Assembly: GCA_019914945.1 (NCBI GenBank) | Contig: CM034103.1 | Coordinates: 12,586,001-12,650,000 of the forward strand | Source of the DNA: Typha latifolia | Taxonomy: Eukaryota > Streptophyta > Magnoliopsida > Poales > Typhaceae | Reading direction: 5' to 3' | Length of the DNA stretch: 64,000 nt | Part shown: positions 52,442 through 64,000 of the stretch, one piece after another | How positions within the stretch are numbered: position 1 is the first letter of the stretch | Layout of the letters: each line of letters starts with the position of its first letter | Position numbers and translations under genes: made by a program | Notes under the pieces: model-generated | Database searches by the model: none | What the model saw: the letters and a program-made list of their open reading frames with translations, nothing else | Told to the model about the DNA's origin: nothing

Positions 52442-52681
52442 GAATATTGTTACTTTGTTGTTATGGAAATAAACACTACGTACAAAGATATGATCACAAG
52501 ATTGCTCAGAGATATATAACTTAACTTATATGGGGAGATTGCAAAATAGATGATAGATTTTAGTTATTTTGGTTATAGTTGAGTTGCGTAAAAGTAATGC
52601 TATTGTTTTGCTTCAAAGTATATCCCAGCTGCTTGCTTGCTTGGCTCTAGCTCTTTCTTTGCTTTAAATCAAGGACTCAGG

Positions 52682-52720
52682 TTGACCTCAACCAGAGACC
52701 AACTTGTGTATCTGGGTCAA
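52682..52720. promoter_or_regulatory. Pair of W-boxes upstream of the metacaspase gene
   Basis: TTGACC at 52682-52687 and its inverse GGTCAA at 52715-52720 lie about 240-280 bp before the start codon. WRKY factors bind TTGAC(C/T). The pairing is suggestive only. Confidence 0.35.
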
Positions 52721-53384
52721 CGTTGCTTTGATCGATAGGAAAGTTTAATTTCTCTGCATGAATTCATTAGTTCAAGAGTACAAGTCTTTCTTTTGTTTAA
52801 GCCATTGTTTGGATTACATAGATGCTAAGGTTTAGGCAAAAATGGTGCCGAAAGAGTTTGGCAAGCAATACAGTGGGATGATCATAGAAGGAAAGCAAAC
52901 TTCTTTCTTCTTCTTTTTTCAATAGTTGGATGGATGGCTTTGCTTACTTCTGCAAGGGAGTACGAGGATAGCGATGTGCGTGCATACCTGATCGATGAGA
53001 CATTAAGAATTGGGTAAATTTTTCTTTTTGAGAGAAAGGTTTATATCAATTCTCCATTATAGATCTGTGAAACCAAATACTTCTCTCTCCACCCTCTCAT
53101 CCATTAGTGGACATTTGTCGACTGGGAGGTTTCAGAGCCAACAAGAGTTTTTTTTTTTTACTGTAATCCCTTATGTTAAAAGAGACAATTTCATAGTAGA
53201 AGAGAGATACGAGGATGACTATAGATATAAACCTCACATAAATATATACTAAAAATATAATAAGACATAAAAATAATTATAAGCACTATATATATAATAA
53301 GAAACGGAGGAGGTAGGATATGGACTCTGAAAACAAGTTTTCCATTTGGTCATTCTTAGCAGCAATATGGAAAAGGAATAATAA
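52721..53384. other. Intergenic, no gene seen
   Basis: AT-rich sequence upstream of the metacaspase gene, with a short A/T microsatellite-like part near 53288. No coding signal was found. Confidence 0.5.
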
Positions 53385-53690
53385 GAGGCTCGATGAGTCT
53401 TAAAAATCTTTAACAAAATTAACTCTAAGAATATAAGAGGGTTGAAATCGTATAGCTTTGTCAAAACTATATGAAAATATAAAATTAAAAAAATAAAAGA
53501 GAACGAACAACGACAACGACAACTACCAACGAAAAATAAGAGGTTCGACGAGTCTCATAAATCTTTAACAAAATTAACTCTAAGAATACAGACAGACATA
53601 AGAGAGAGGGTTGAAATCTTATGGCTTTGTTAAAATCATATGAAAATATAAAACTAAAAAAGAAAAGAGGAGAAAAAATAACAACAACGA
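53385..53690. repeat. Two-copy tandem duplication of about 150 bp
   Basis: Unit 1 (53385-53535) and unit 2 (53538-53690) share AATCTTTAACAAAATTAACT, CTAAGAATA, GGGTTGAAATC, CATATGAAAATATAAA and AACAACGACAA. The reading frames over it are repeat-derived and not genes. Confidence 0.8.
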
Positions 53691-53990
53691 CAAGGACCAA
53701 CAGGATGACTGTCAGTGGTATTGAGCAACAGAATGATCAACACGTGAAAAATTAGAAGCCGAATATATGGAGGGTGGCTCTTGGAATATAGAGACAATGG
53801 ATGGATCGCTCATGCCACCCAATCCCCAGACATCAGGCACAGCACGGTGGAGGATTGTAGGAAGAATTCATTTCTCTTAGAATAGGGTAAATTTATTCAA
53901 TCATTATGTCGAAGAATTCATCATATATCAAGACATGCATTAAATTCCATAAAAGAATTATTCAGCCAGAGTTCATTAAAATCCGCAAAT

Positions 53991-54062
53991 TGAACCCGAC
54001 GTGAATCGAACACGCAACCTTCTGATCTGGAGTCAGACGCGCTACCATTGCGCCACGGATCC
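53991..54062 (-). tRNA. tRNA-Trp (anticodon CCA)
   Basis: The 72-base minus-strand sequence starts GGATCCGTGGCGCAATGG and ends CGTCGGGTTCA. The acceptor stem pairs GGATCCG with CGGGTTC (with G-U pairs) plus A as discriminator. The A box (TGGCGCAATGG) and B box (GTTCGATTC) are intact, and the anticodon loop reads CTCCAGA with CCA at the centre. There is no intron. It appears functional. Confidence 0.95.
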
Positions 54063-54269
54063 GAACTATTAAAGATTCCACAAGAATTTCCTTGAACCAT
54101 GGTGCACTCCAAGATCAGATGAACTAAATTTAATCTCAAGAGAGGAAGGTTTAATGAAAGGAACGACCTCAAAGTAGCAGAACAGAAGACTATAAATAGA
54201 GCAACTGCAATATCTTTATACATAGTGGAAGGAGGAAGCTTCGTGGATATTTTAATTAACTTGTTGTTT

Positions 54270-56867
54270 CTAGTACTTCCTCAATGGTTTATAGAGCACC
54301 ACAGTTACATATTTGGATTGAAACCTGTGAGTCAGGCCGAGGGCCAGCAGAGCTTGCGAAGCACATCCTCTCTCGACGAAGAGATGGTTAAGGATGACAT
54401 GCTGCGGCTTAGGGGAGGACTCACTGTCTTGGGAGCCGATGACCGTGACGAGCAGCTGCGGTGGAAGATCAGGTGGCTCCTTCGCAAAATCCTCGTCGCC
54501 AGGGAACGGTTGTCCATAGCTGGACTCAGGTGATGGAGGGGCTTCAAATTCAGATACATTATCCAAACTTTCTGGAACATAATGCTGAACAAGGGAACAA
54601 AAAAGTTTTCAGTTGTAGAAAATTATAATCTGGTAATTCAAGTACTTTTAAGGCAGAAGTAGAAAGGTTTGCTGGTATGTCACTCACATGAACATCAAGG
54701 ATGTTAGAGACTTGACCTCTCTCATCAGTTGTGTAAGGAACATCCGGGATATATCTGAATTGACCGTCAACGATAAGTTTGTAGTGATAGACTCCAGATG
54801 GAAGGACCAACAGGATGGTATGATCTTTGCCTGACTTCTGCAAGGCCTTCCTGGAGTGGAGATCCTCATATGCAGATCAGAGCCTTTAGTATATCCATAA
54901 TATACTAGTACTATCAAAATAAAAAGAAATTGGAAATCTATGATAATGAAGTAGTAGGTTTCATTCTTGAGGAAATACACCTTGAAGACCAGTTATTCCA
55001 AGATCCTTCCACCAAAACATCTTTTCCTCCATGGCTCCATGTAATCAGAGTCGGAATTCCCTTTTCCCGGGGAGAATCAAAAGGCTCGCTGGAGTTGTTG
55101 TGATTAATAACCAAAGGAGCATCAGTTGGTCTCTGCAGTGGTGCTACTGGAACCTGCAATCCAAAAAATTTCAAAAATAAAAAGAAGCAAGAGCTGTCCT
55201 TCCTTCGACGAATATTTTTCTTCTTGTTTTAACTTAATATTAGTCTCTTCTCTTCAAATAGAAGAACGCATTTTATCTTATAATTGAAAACCTTTAATCG
55301 GGCATAATGTTAGAAATAGATCAACAGTTACAGATCATTTTTATCAAGTCCCAGACTTTCTATTCTTAAAGTTTCTAGTGACATATATAGTAAGCAAAAG
55401 TTAGTATCGAGAAATTATTCCATCTTTTGTTCCATTCTTCCAAATTTCAAAGAAAAGCACTATCGACGTATTAGAATCTAGGAGCCACTCAAAGGACATA
55501 CTATTTGCCTACACAAGGCTAGAGAAGTATATGCCTCAACTTCACAAATCACAACCAGGAAGTAGAAAAAAGAGATAGTCCTCTGAGGAAAGAAGATGAA
55601 CATGGAGAAAGAATATGTTGAACGCCTAGACTAATAATTCTTAAAAATAAAACAAGAAAATAAAGCATCTAACCTTAATTGATTTCAATACAGAAACCTA
55701 TCCAAAGACAGCAAAACTAAAATGAATAAAAAGTCACAGAGGGAGAAAGTTCTGCATGAATGACTGTTCTTACCTAACTAAAACTATTTGTAATATAATT
55801 TGCAGCGAAATGGAAGTAGCACTCTGAGTAAGGGCAATGCTCTATCCATTTAAAACTGATTGTACCTGAATTAAAAGGGTTTGAAATATACAGAATAAAT
55901 ATCTATGATAGATAAGATAAATCGTAGGATTCCAACAAACTAAAACTTTTCTTTCAATGTTCTTCCCTGATTCCAGGTTCTTGCAGCTCACTTTTCTTTT
56001 GAATTAGGAAATGAACAGAAAGAAAGAACATACATCAACAAATAAGTATCATGCAGTATGATCGATGTGCGTATCGATTTTCGAGTAGTTTGTGCCCCTT
56101 GGAAATGTTAACATGACACATACAAAGACAGCGTCCCTGCTCTTTCCTGGTTGGAGGGACAAGTTCATGGCTACACGGCACAGAGAACCATTACCATCTG
56201 TACATGGTATCAGAACCAATGGCCATTTATAATGATTCCTACATAAGATTCAATACAAATTTGATATCGAGCAAAACTTAACACTAGATAGAGAGAAGTG
56301 GGCAGAAATTATCCCTACGATCATACAAACTCCTACTATTTGTATGAAGAATGCACTCTCCAGTCTTCACCACCAATTGGCTTAACTCTCACTACTTCAC
56401 TATCCAAACATCAAAAGGTACTTTCCTAAGTTCATATTAACTCCTTAGGTATCTCAATCTCGTAGTACGACCTGCAGAGAGGGACTCCTAGCATTCCACA
56501 TCTCTAATATACTACAAACTTCAACTGCATTAAGATCAAAGTATCCAAATTGACAGCATCAAAAATTAGATATCACAAAAAGATTAGGTCTTTAACATGC
56601 AACAGAACACATCCACTAAACCCAAAAGGCGACATTTTGATCACCACCCAATTCATAAGAACCAAAAACAGATCAAATTAACCGACAAGAAGAGGAGGAA
56701 AAGTAGCGAGAGAGAGAGAGAGAGAGAGAGTGACATCTCAACACCTGAGGAGCGAACACGGAGGGCAACGGGGACCACCGAGGGCTCTCCGGCAGGGAAC
56801 CTACCGTCCGTCCAACCGAGGGCCTTCCGCCTCCGTTTTGCGCCTGCTTCGCGGCCGCGTTTCCCAT
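54270..56867 (-). CDS. SnRK1 regulatory beta subunit (KIN-beta)
   Basis: Exons 56867-56745, 55153-54981, 54850-54688 and 54584-54270 join in frame to 257 aa. The protein starts MGNAAAKQ, an N-myristoylation signal typical of KIN-beta1/2. After a Pro/Ser-rich stretch and FAPQVPVAPLQRP comes the AMPK-type glycogen-binding (CBM48) domain (GIPTLITWSHGGKDVLVEGS, WNNW, KALQKSGKDHTILLVLPSGV, YHYKLIVDGQFRYIPD, VSNILDV). The ASC domain at the C-terminus (PPQLLVTVIGSQDS, HVILNHLFVE, THRFQSKYVTVVLYKPLRK) binds the kinase alpha and betagamma subunits. The complex is the plant energy sensor that restrains growth under carbon starvation. The first intron is about 1.6 kb and carries a GA tract near its 5' end. 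Whether it is beta1 or beta2 is not settled. Confidence 0.92.
56709..56730. repeat. (GA)n in SnRK1 beta intron 1
   Basis: About 11 GA units, 15 bp inside the intron from its donor; (CT)n in the sense strand. Translating through it creates spurious frames. Confidence 0.85.
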
Positions 56868-57249
56868 CCCGTTTCACCTCCTCTTTAGGAGAAACCAAAG
56901 AAGAGAGAAGTTTTTTTCTTAAAAACCAGAGATAGTGATAGTACTTATTTGCAGAGAAAGCGGAGTGCCACTCTGGAAGCTCGAAGGCAGTGGCCAGCGG
57001 TAGAGAAGGAGCCCCTCAGGAGGGACGAGGAGTTTTCGGAATGCCACTGTGCTTTGAGTAAATTACGGGCAGTGCCACCTCCTCGGCGCCGGAGCAAAGG
57101 AGCGGAGAGAGAGAGAGAGAGAGGGGCGGGGGGTGAGCTCAGAGCTGGATATGAGGAATTGAAAGCGGAGAGACACGTGTCGAGCTGGGTGGGGGGGGGG
57201 CCTCTTGCATGCATGGCAGGCGATTTATATAATATCGGAAATCCCCCCC

Positions 57250-57390
57250 CTCATCAACGTTATTTGCCTCGGAACTAAAAGGACCAAAGATTAATTGCTA
57301 CATTATATAAGTTTTGGGCCGAGAGGATAAGATCTCGTGTGGTACGTACGTACTGGAAAGAGAAGATCTAGCGTTAGATTCTGACATCGA

Positions 57391-57426
<36 letters not shown>

Positions 57427-59380
57427 GGTGGGGGGTACGTCGTCCTTATCCATCCATAATTTTTACTGTTTTGTTTCATTAATCGTATCGAAGCTGCAGC
57501 TAAACATGGGGCTTCTGGCTTCTCGAATTATATATCTAAGTTTTAAGTTCAAGTTAGAATCCCCAGGATATTAATTGATTCAGACCCAATTTTAAAGCAC
57601 TCTGACTTAGCTCGGCCGCATTTGACTCAGATCAATTTTCGACACCACATCGACTTAGAATTATTATTAGACGGCTTAGTACTTTAACAATCTAGTTATC
57701 TAGTTATCTAATCAATTATCTAATAAAAATATATTTTTATTTAACTCTCTCTTTTTTATATATTATTTCCATTTCGACAATTTTTCCTGTCTAGATCAGC
57801 ATCTGTCTTATGTTATAAGTCATTAAAAAAACATCTTAGATTAACTTTCACACAAAATAGTAGGACTGAATATCTTAAGAAACTCCTACGTGTATGTCAA
57901 AACTTGATAAACTCCTGTGTATGATGATTCTTGGCCTAGGTCAATCCGGTGCCAATAATTTATTGATAGAGGATTGGCCATTAAAAAGAAATTTTTTATT
58001 TAACTTCCTTCCTTTTGTATTATTTTTATTTCAACACCTCGTTCTTTTATCTATCTAAATCAACCCTTGCCTCTTACTGTAACTTTCACACAAAGGAATA
58101 GGACGGGATTCATTTACCAATGACTTTTTCCTTTTTCTTTTTTCCAAAACCTGACTTCTATAATACTAAAAATGCTCAAGGTTTTTGCTAAAGCAAAAAC
58201 TCATTTCTCAAATAAAAGAGAAAGAGAATTCTTAAAAGAAAAGAGTGAACCATGAATTATTTTCTATCTTGTAATGAAATCTCTCCTTCAAATATTATAT
58301 TTTTTATTCATAAATTTCTCTTTAAAAAACCAAGGTAGCATTTGCTTCTGAGTGGTGAAATTATATATATATATATATTTAAATTTAGTTAAGAGGTAGT
58401 TTGATTCTGATTTTAAATTATAGATCTATAAATTTAATATCTCAGCACTAAGTTTCTACACCACTCAAAAGAGGAACATTTTAGTTCATTCCAGTTTCCC
58501 CCCTCCTCCTCCTCCTCCTCCTCCTCCAGCCTTGCCTGCAACGCATGAGTTCATTATGAGCAATATATGTAATCATTGCAAGCTCTGACAAAGCCCAGCA
58601 CGCGCGCCAGAGAAAGCCCACCCAGTCCAACGCACCTCACCCCCACTCTCTCTATCTCTTCTACAAAAAGTACGAGGGTTTCAATAACGTTGACACGATC
58701 GAGACTCTCAGAGCTTAGGCAATGACTGCTAGTACAATACCTACAAATGCCAAAGCAAAGGCATGCACATCTCCACTATCTCTATCTCTATCTCTATCTC
58801 TATCTCTACATGCATGTCAGCTACCTAGTTCTCGCCTCGTTCTCTAATTTTCACTACACGACATGGAATAACATTAATTTCTGTATTAAATCACGCTAGC
58901 TACAAGATTTGGTGTTGCTCAAACTGAAACCCAATTAGCTGGATCATCATCAGTTCATCAAAGTCCTATAAAGGAAAGAGAATTAAGTAGTTAAGCATTG
59001 GGCATGCATGCGTACATGCACTTTATTTGTCTGCTTTACAAGTAGCAAAACATTTCCCGGAAAAGAAGAAGAAAAAGAACAGCCACCACCTAGGTTTCTG
59101 AGCTTCCTCACAATAACCTTATAAACTATTCTAGACAAACAACTGCTTGAATTGTAGTTAAAGACTATAGGTTAAATAGATTTGAACATCAACAGCCTGT
59201 TTTTTCTTTCTCTAACTTTTGGATAATCAAATATGTAGACTAAATAAATATATACTACTCAATGCGCATAGTATTATTAGTAATCATGCCTGTAGCTTGT
59301 CTCTTAATTAGTAAACTAACAGCTCTTTCTGCTAATTAATTAGCAAGTAAGAAATTGATTAAGCTCAAACACACTTACCT
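57250..59380. other. Intergenic region with several microsatellites
   Basis: No gene was recognised. It contains (GA)n at 57393-57422, (CCT)n at about 58501-58527 and (CTATCT)n at about 58768-58806. The part before about 57400 is the promoter side of the SnRK1 beta gene; the part after 59000 is the 3' flank of the bHLH gene. Confidence 0.55.
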
Positions 59381-59390
59381 TTAATTAGTT

Positions 59391-60409
59391 CTAGGTCATC
59401 TCCGCTACTCTTCGCCTTTTCGACCTCTCCACCGGCGACGGCCGGTCCACTAGACTCTTTAGGGCATCCCTCAAGAATTCACCGCCGGTAATCGGGTCGT
59501 CGGTCTCCTGGTCATCCTCTCTCGCGAGAACGAGCTCGTTACGCATTCTTCCGCCCATCGTCGCCATCTCCGCTCGCAGAATCTTCATGCGGAGCGACCG
59601 CAGCGTCTCGATGAGATCGGGAAGCAGGTCGGATCGGTCGTCGCAGCAGATCGACGCATCGAACATTGCTAGTCTTTGGCTGGTCGATGCGGCGGCGGGG
59701 GAGGCGGTGGATGGGAGCACGACGATCTCGTCGGTCTCGGTCGGGATTAAGAATAACTGGTTGCTGGTGATGTCGGAGATCCGCTGCTTCAGATCTCTCA
59801 TGATTTCTACGGCTTTGGCTAGTAGAGAAGCCTTGTCTATCTATATATATTAAGATTGAGTAGTAGAATATGAGATCTAAATTCTAGAATGGAAAAAAGA
59901 AGAAGAAGACGACGACTTCATATAGAACTGAGCGCATTCTAACAAACCCTAACCCTAGAAATTTCATATCGGCTATCAAATACCAATCATGTGATTGTGA
60001 CCATATATCAGTCTTCTACTACATATATAACCAACACTGATTAAATTCCTATTATTTAAAAAATCTTTTTCTTTGCTAGTAGGAGAGGAAGTTTCCTTTT
60101 AACCTTGGTTTCGCAGGCGAGGATTGATCGGAGGCGATCGAGGTGGGACTTGATGCGCTCCCTCCGACGCTTCTCGGCCTCCCGGTGGTTCTGCGACGCA
60201 AGGAGTGCTCGGTTATCGACCGCGGCGGCGACGGCGGCAGAGGTAGGATCTGCTAATTTTGGGTATGAGGAGGAGGCGGTGAAGTAGCCAGGCGGCATGG
60301 AGATGGACGTGGAGGTGGAGGTGGAGGTGGGATTAGCCAGGCAGGGGACATAGATCCCGTCTCGCCCGGTATCCGACATATTCGGGTACATGTCGGAATG
60401 TGATCCCAT
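59391..60409 (-). CDS. bHLH transcription factor (AIG1/bHLH106-like group)
   Basis: Exons 60409-60104 and 59840-59391 give 251 aa. The basic helix-loop-helix spans about residues 70-122: ALLASQNHREAEKRRRERIK then SHLDRLRSILACETKIDKAS and LLAKAVEIMRDLKQRI. His75, Glu79 and Arg83 are in the G-box-recognising positions. The acceptor of the single intron is placed at TATATAG before ATAGACAAGGCT because that keeps the helix 2 frame. The C-terminal half has the conserved DRSDLLPDLIETLRSLRMKI and a Glu/Arg-rich end, an ACT-like region typical of bHLH30/32/51/106/107. Those relatives act in stress and auxin responses. The N-terminus contains an (ST)n run from a GGAGGT repeat. The leader is (CT)n-rich (60447-60490). 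Confidence 0.9.
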
Positions 60410-60444
60410 GTATCTATCTATCTATCCCTCGAGTAAGGAATAAA

Positions 60445-60446
<2 letters not shown>

Positions 60447-60490
<44 letters not shown>
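60447..60490. repeat. (GA)n in the bHLH leader
   Basis: 22 GA units, 38 bp before the start codon; (CT)n in the sense strand of the bHLH gene. Confidence 0.9.
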
Positions 60491-60491
<1 letters not shown>

Positions 60492-60599
60492 CACTGTTAA
60501 CCTTTTCAAATGGCGTACTGAAACGTGTCAAGATGTGGCACGCTCGCATTTAATAATGGTATTGTTGGCTGGAAAAGTAGAAGGGAATGGTTGATGATA

Positions 60600-61850
60600 C
60601 AAAGGAAAGGATGGGTGGTCTCAAGTCTCAACCACATATATGCATAGTGAATTTTTGACTACCTTAGTTCTGACGAGACTACACGTGGATGCCCGAACTG
60701 TTCAACGATTTTTGGTGTAATAATGCTTTCATATATACGCATACCCACTAACTCAAGATGTTGATTTTTATATACATATGCAAAATATATGTTAATAAGT
60801 GAATAAATACGTTACTCACTTATTTGGGTATATTGTTTGGAAGGAGAAAAAAGAAGAAGAAGAAAATTCGATATGGACGTAGATGTTTTCTGAAACTGAT
60901 GTTGGAAGTGCATGGATAAATAATTATAGATCCAAATTCCATATTTGATAATAAGACTGGACAAAACGATCATCTTGCGCATCTGCAGACCATTCTGATC
61001 CTTGGATGTGTATGCCAAGTGTATACAAATTCTCGAAAAATAAGAGAACCCTCTTGTATATTTATAAATCAGATCAATGGCAGATGCAGATCCACGTACA
61101 ATAACATCATATAAGTTTTGCCAGAAGAACACTCGTCTGCTCCTATTGATATATATTCCAAATAAAAACTTACAGTGAAGGTTTACAAGAAAGAGTAGTC
61201 GACAGCAGGGTTCAAAGAGCATTCATTCTGAGAAGAAGCCAGCCTTGACATCATACTATCTAGCTTCGATGGATGTGATTACAAACACCACAAGAAGAAG
61301 AACTGCATGCTGGAATATCCTGTCGTGGTATATCAAGGAACCTTGAGTAACTGGAACCCATGCATGGAGTTGATTCATGTGTGACCTGTTAGCTGCTTCA
61401 TATTATTTTGAAGAGAACCGATTGCAGTAATTCCTGATAGTGTAAAGATGCATCACTGATCAAACCATAGGTGTAGAAAAATGCTTCGGGCTGTATTGGG
61501 TTTTGGTAAACTGACATACCAGTGCATTTACTCTACATTTAGGATTTTAATGTCTATTTTCTATGCTTCAAAGGTGAAATGAGGTATTAGTCTGTCCTAG
61601 TATTGTTTGAGTGACCAATCGTGTATGCTGAAACTGTGGAAAGGTGCGGGTTTTATGCATTTTCCTCTTGGCCTGCCCATGTCAATCCATCAATGTCCAT
61701 TTAGTATTAAATATCGTCACAAGATCTAGACTTAGCCAAAACATAAGATGAATAATAAGAGACCTCTAGCGTATGATTCGGTAAAGTAAATAACAATGAA
61801 AGATAGGTTACCTCTGTGAAGTAGTGGAGCCAGTCTATATCTATTTAGCT
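60600..61850. other. Intergenic region, no gene seen
   Basis: AT-rich, made up of the bHLH promoter side and the 3' flank of the BRCT gene. The 136-codon minus-strand frame at 60812-61222 shows no recognisable family and is probably chance. Confidence 0.5.
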
Positions 61851-61856
61851 GACAGA

Positions 61857-63762
61857 TCATATCTCTTGAGTCATATCAATTGGTTGCTCTTGAGGGAATG
61901 TTGTGATCTTAATTCCATGCAATGGTGAAAAAGTATCCTTCTTGAAAGGTACCAGTTTACCAGAGAAAAGGACATCTATGATCCAGCTGGCCGGCTGCAT
62001 GAATAAATTGAAAGGACAAATATGTTAGATCGATTGAGGAAGAAGAGATGTCTATAATGTCACCATTACTGTTCATTGGTGTAATAATAAGAACAAAAAT
62101 ACTAATTAGGGGCACTAGATTTGGTCAGACACTAAATGGCCTAGTTAGCTACTTCCCTCATTTGAAATTAAAAATAAAAAGCATCATTGTTAGCTTCCAC
62201 GTTTATCTATGTAAAGGAAATACTTACGATCGTCTGTATATTGTACTCTAAACCACAGTGTTTCAGGTGACGTGACCCACTTGCCTCATTTTCAACAAGA
62301 ATAGCACCCTGTATAGTATTCCCAACCTTCAAGCTTTGAACTAATTGCTGTATAGATGTAAAAACTTGACCTCCTCCATGCTGAAAGATGAGAATAAATT
62401 GGAAACTAGTAGTCAAAATGAGACAAAATATCACAGTTCAAAAAGGCATCAATATATTTTGGTGAAACAACATGAAAAGTGCATTTATTGAGTGTTCTTC
62501 AGAGCAAAAATGTAACTAAAAACTTGAACTTGATTTGTTTCCTGACAATTATGATTAGGAAATTTGATTTCAATTAAATCTGATGGCTGTTTGAAAGGAT
62601 TAGTATCAAAAGGCTCTTAGTTTGACCAAAAAAAACAAAAAAATCTCTTCTGATCCTTGGTTAGTTAAAGAGAGAATCAGCTAAAATTTAAAAGCACTTA
62701 TAGGTTAGTAAGCAAAATGAACTGGAGAAATATATAATTCCAGAAATGAATGTCAGTTTTAAAAAACATCCCTTCTATATCATTTGAAATAGCAAAAGCA
62801 ATAGTGCTTGGTGATCATATGCTTCTATCTTCTCAGACATAATTTGTAGGGTATAAGCTATTTTACATTTATTTACTCCCATCTTCCCTATAACGGACAA
62901 GCTTGCATATCTACTCATCATATAACTATATAGAGAAGTTAAAGGATCTTATTTACTTAACTGGAGGTCATACTTGTACAACAAAATTAGCTGAGGTTTG
63001 AGTAAAATTAGCAAGAAATAGGATCGGTTCTGCAAATAATAACCCTTCATTGTTTATTGATTTGCTTATATGATCTCATTCAACAGGCTCGAAATTTTCC
63101 TCCATTGTAGCAGTTACTTCTACAAATAGCACGGACATTGTCCTTAACTAAGAAAGTTTTAGATGACAGAGATCTGATAGGAACATACAGAAAGAACAGA
63201 ATAGGACAAATTTAAGAATCAAGAAACAGAGGAATTAGAATATGATGATAACAAGGTACCATGACAAACGATCTAGTATAAATTTCACTGCAGCTGTAAT
63301 GACAGCTGATTTGTATTTACCTTTATAATATTAGAAAATTTGGAACAGAAACTGATTTTGCCATTCAGCAATATCCCAACACCATCAAAGATGAAACTGC
63401 GGTGTTCTAAGCAAAGTGGCTCTCCAATTCTCAAGCGGCTTTCCCTAAAGGCTTGAGTTGGACGAGTTAGATACCTAGCAAGAGGATAGCAGTATAAGAA
63501 TTCAAGAGTGTTGAACCCCAAGAATACCACTGGATTTTTCTTAGCAAGTTACTTTTGCAGAAAGAGAAAAAGGATGAGACTTAATCTTTTGTTATCCATA
63601 CCTAATTGATGCAGTACCGGACTAGAAAGAACACAAGGAGCTCAAAGAATACATGTAGACAATGTAAATACCTTAAATGCTCATAGAAAATGAAATCCAA
63701 TTGTGGAAACCATGTCAAGCCATCGACAATGATTTCATATTGCCCAAGAAGCGATGTAAAAT
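61857..63762 (-). CDS. BRCT-domain DNA-damage protein (PTIP/MDC1-like), C-terminal part
   Basis: Four exons read in frame on the minus strand: 63762-63672, 63474-63321, 62380-62228 and 61994-61857. The coding sequence must begin beyond the window or in an exon I did not recognise, so the gene is partial at its 5' end. The translated part runs LLGQYEIIVDGLTWFPQLDF, EHLRYLTRPTQAFRESRLRI, IFDGVGILLNGKISFCSKFS, HGGGQVFTSIQQLVQSLK, AILVENEASGSRHLKHC and PASWIIDVLFSGKLVPFKKD, ending EI. FDGVGI, the GG of HGGGQVF and the W of PASWIID are BRCT fold signatures, and the last repeat is the C-terminal BRCT of paired modules that bind phosphoserine at DNA breaks. Which plant BRCT protein this is remains open. 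Confidence 0.75.
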
Positions 63763-64000
63763 CTAGGGATAATTACACTTACACCTTCTGAACTTATGCC
63801 AAATTTCATATAAACCCTCTCATTTATTTTTTGTGACACATTGACTTCTTTAACTACAGAAAACCTTTGAAATGCCCACTCTTTTAGCCATAAGTTAGAT
63901 TCTTCCATTAAACATGCAAGTGTCACATGATCAATTTTAAGACTCCCTAAGAACAACTTTATTCTTATTTCAACAAAACAAAATGAGAGCAAAGTTGATG
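63763..64000 (-). other. Intron or repeat sequence upstream of the BRCT exons
   Basis: The stretch (ACCTTCTGAACTTATGCC, AAATTTCATATAAACCC) resembles a dispersed non-coding plant repeat lying inside an intron. The minus-strand frame across it reads into the exon but does not look coding. Confidence 0.4.

Overview
This is nuclear DNA from a flowering plant. Genes are split by GT-AG introns, coding exons are only moderately GC-rich in an AT-rich background, and GA/CT and AT microsatellites are frequent. The gene families are plant-specific (GAMYB, NAC, CIPK, SIP aquaporin, PORR, type II metacaspase, SnRK1 beta subunit). Protein wording (CIPK3-like kinase, GAMYB, p23) fits a monocot outside the grasses, but that placement is an inference. 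All gene models were built by reading exons and splice sites by eye; each was checked for reading-frame continuity across its junctions.

Layout, left to right. 1-382 (-): start of an uncharacterised membrane protein that runs off the window. 1.3-9 kb: gene-poor, with a retrotransposon solo LTR of about 3.3 kb (3809-7086) flanked by a 5-bp target duplication, and a shorter related copy just before it. 9.1-12.3 kb (+): GAMYB transcription factor with an intact miR159 target site. 14.0-17.3 kb (+): a NAC gene with a back-to-front architecture, in which seven tandem 58/59-residue repeats precede a complete NAC domain that ends the protein. 17.5-19.0 kb: relics of a duplicated NAC/arabinofuranosidase pair. 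20.6-29.0 kb (+): intact GH51 alpha-L-arabinofuranosidase of 17 coding exons. 29.9-31.3 kb (+): PORR-domain organelle RNA-binding protein. 32.8-34.6 kb (+): p23 co-chaperone. 35.7-39.6 kb (+): SIP2-type aquaporin. 42.8-47.0 kb (+): CIPK3-like kinase. 48.1-49.8 kb (-): calmodulin. 50.8-51.3 kb: degenerate second calmodulin copy. 51.3-52.4 kb (-): metacaspase-9-like protease. 54.0 kb (-): tRNA-Trp(CCA). 54.3-56.9 kb (-): SnRK1 beta subunit. 59.4-60.4 kb (-): bHLH factor. 61.9-64 kb (-): 3' end of a BRCT-domain protein.

Plant genes are not in operons, so adjacency does not by itself imply shared function. Themes do recur: calcium signalling (CIPK3-like kinase convergent with calmodulin), energy signalling (SnRK1 beta) and hormone/cell-death regulation (GAMYB, metacaspase). 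The most unusual items are the repeat-NAC gene, the reciprocal decay of a duplicated NAC-arabinofuranosidase pair, and the duplicated and decayed calmodulin locus with its promoter.
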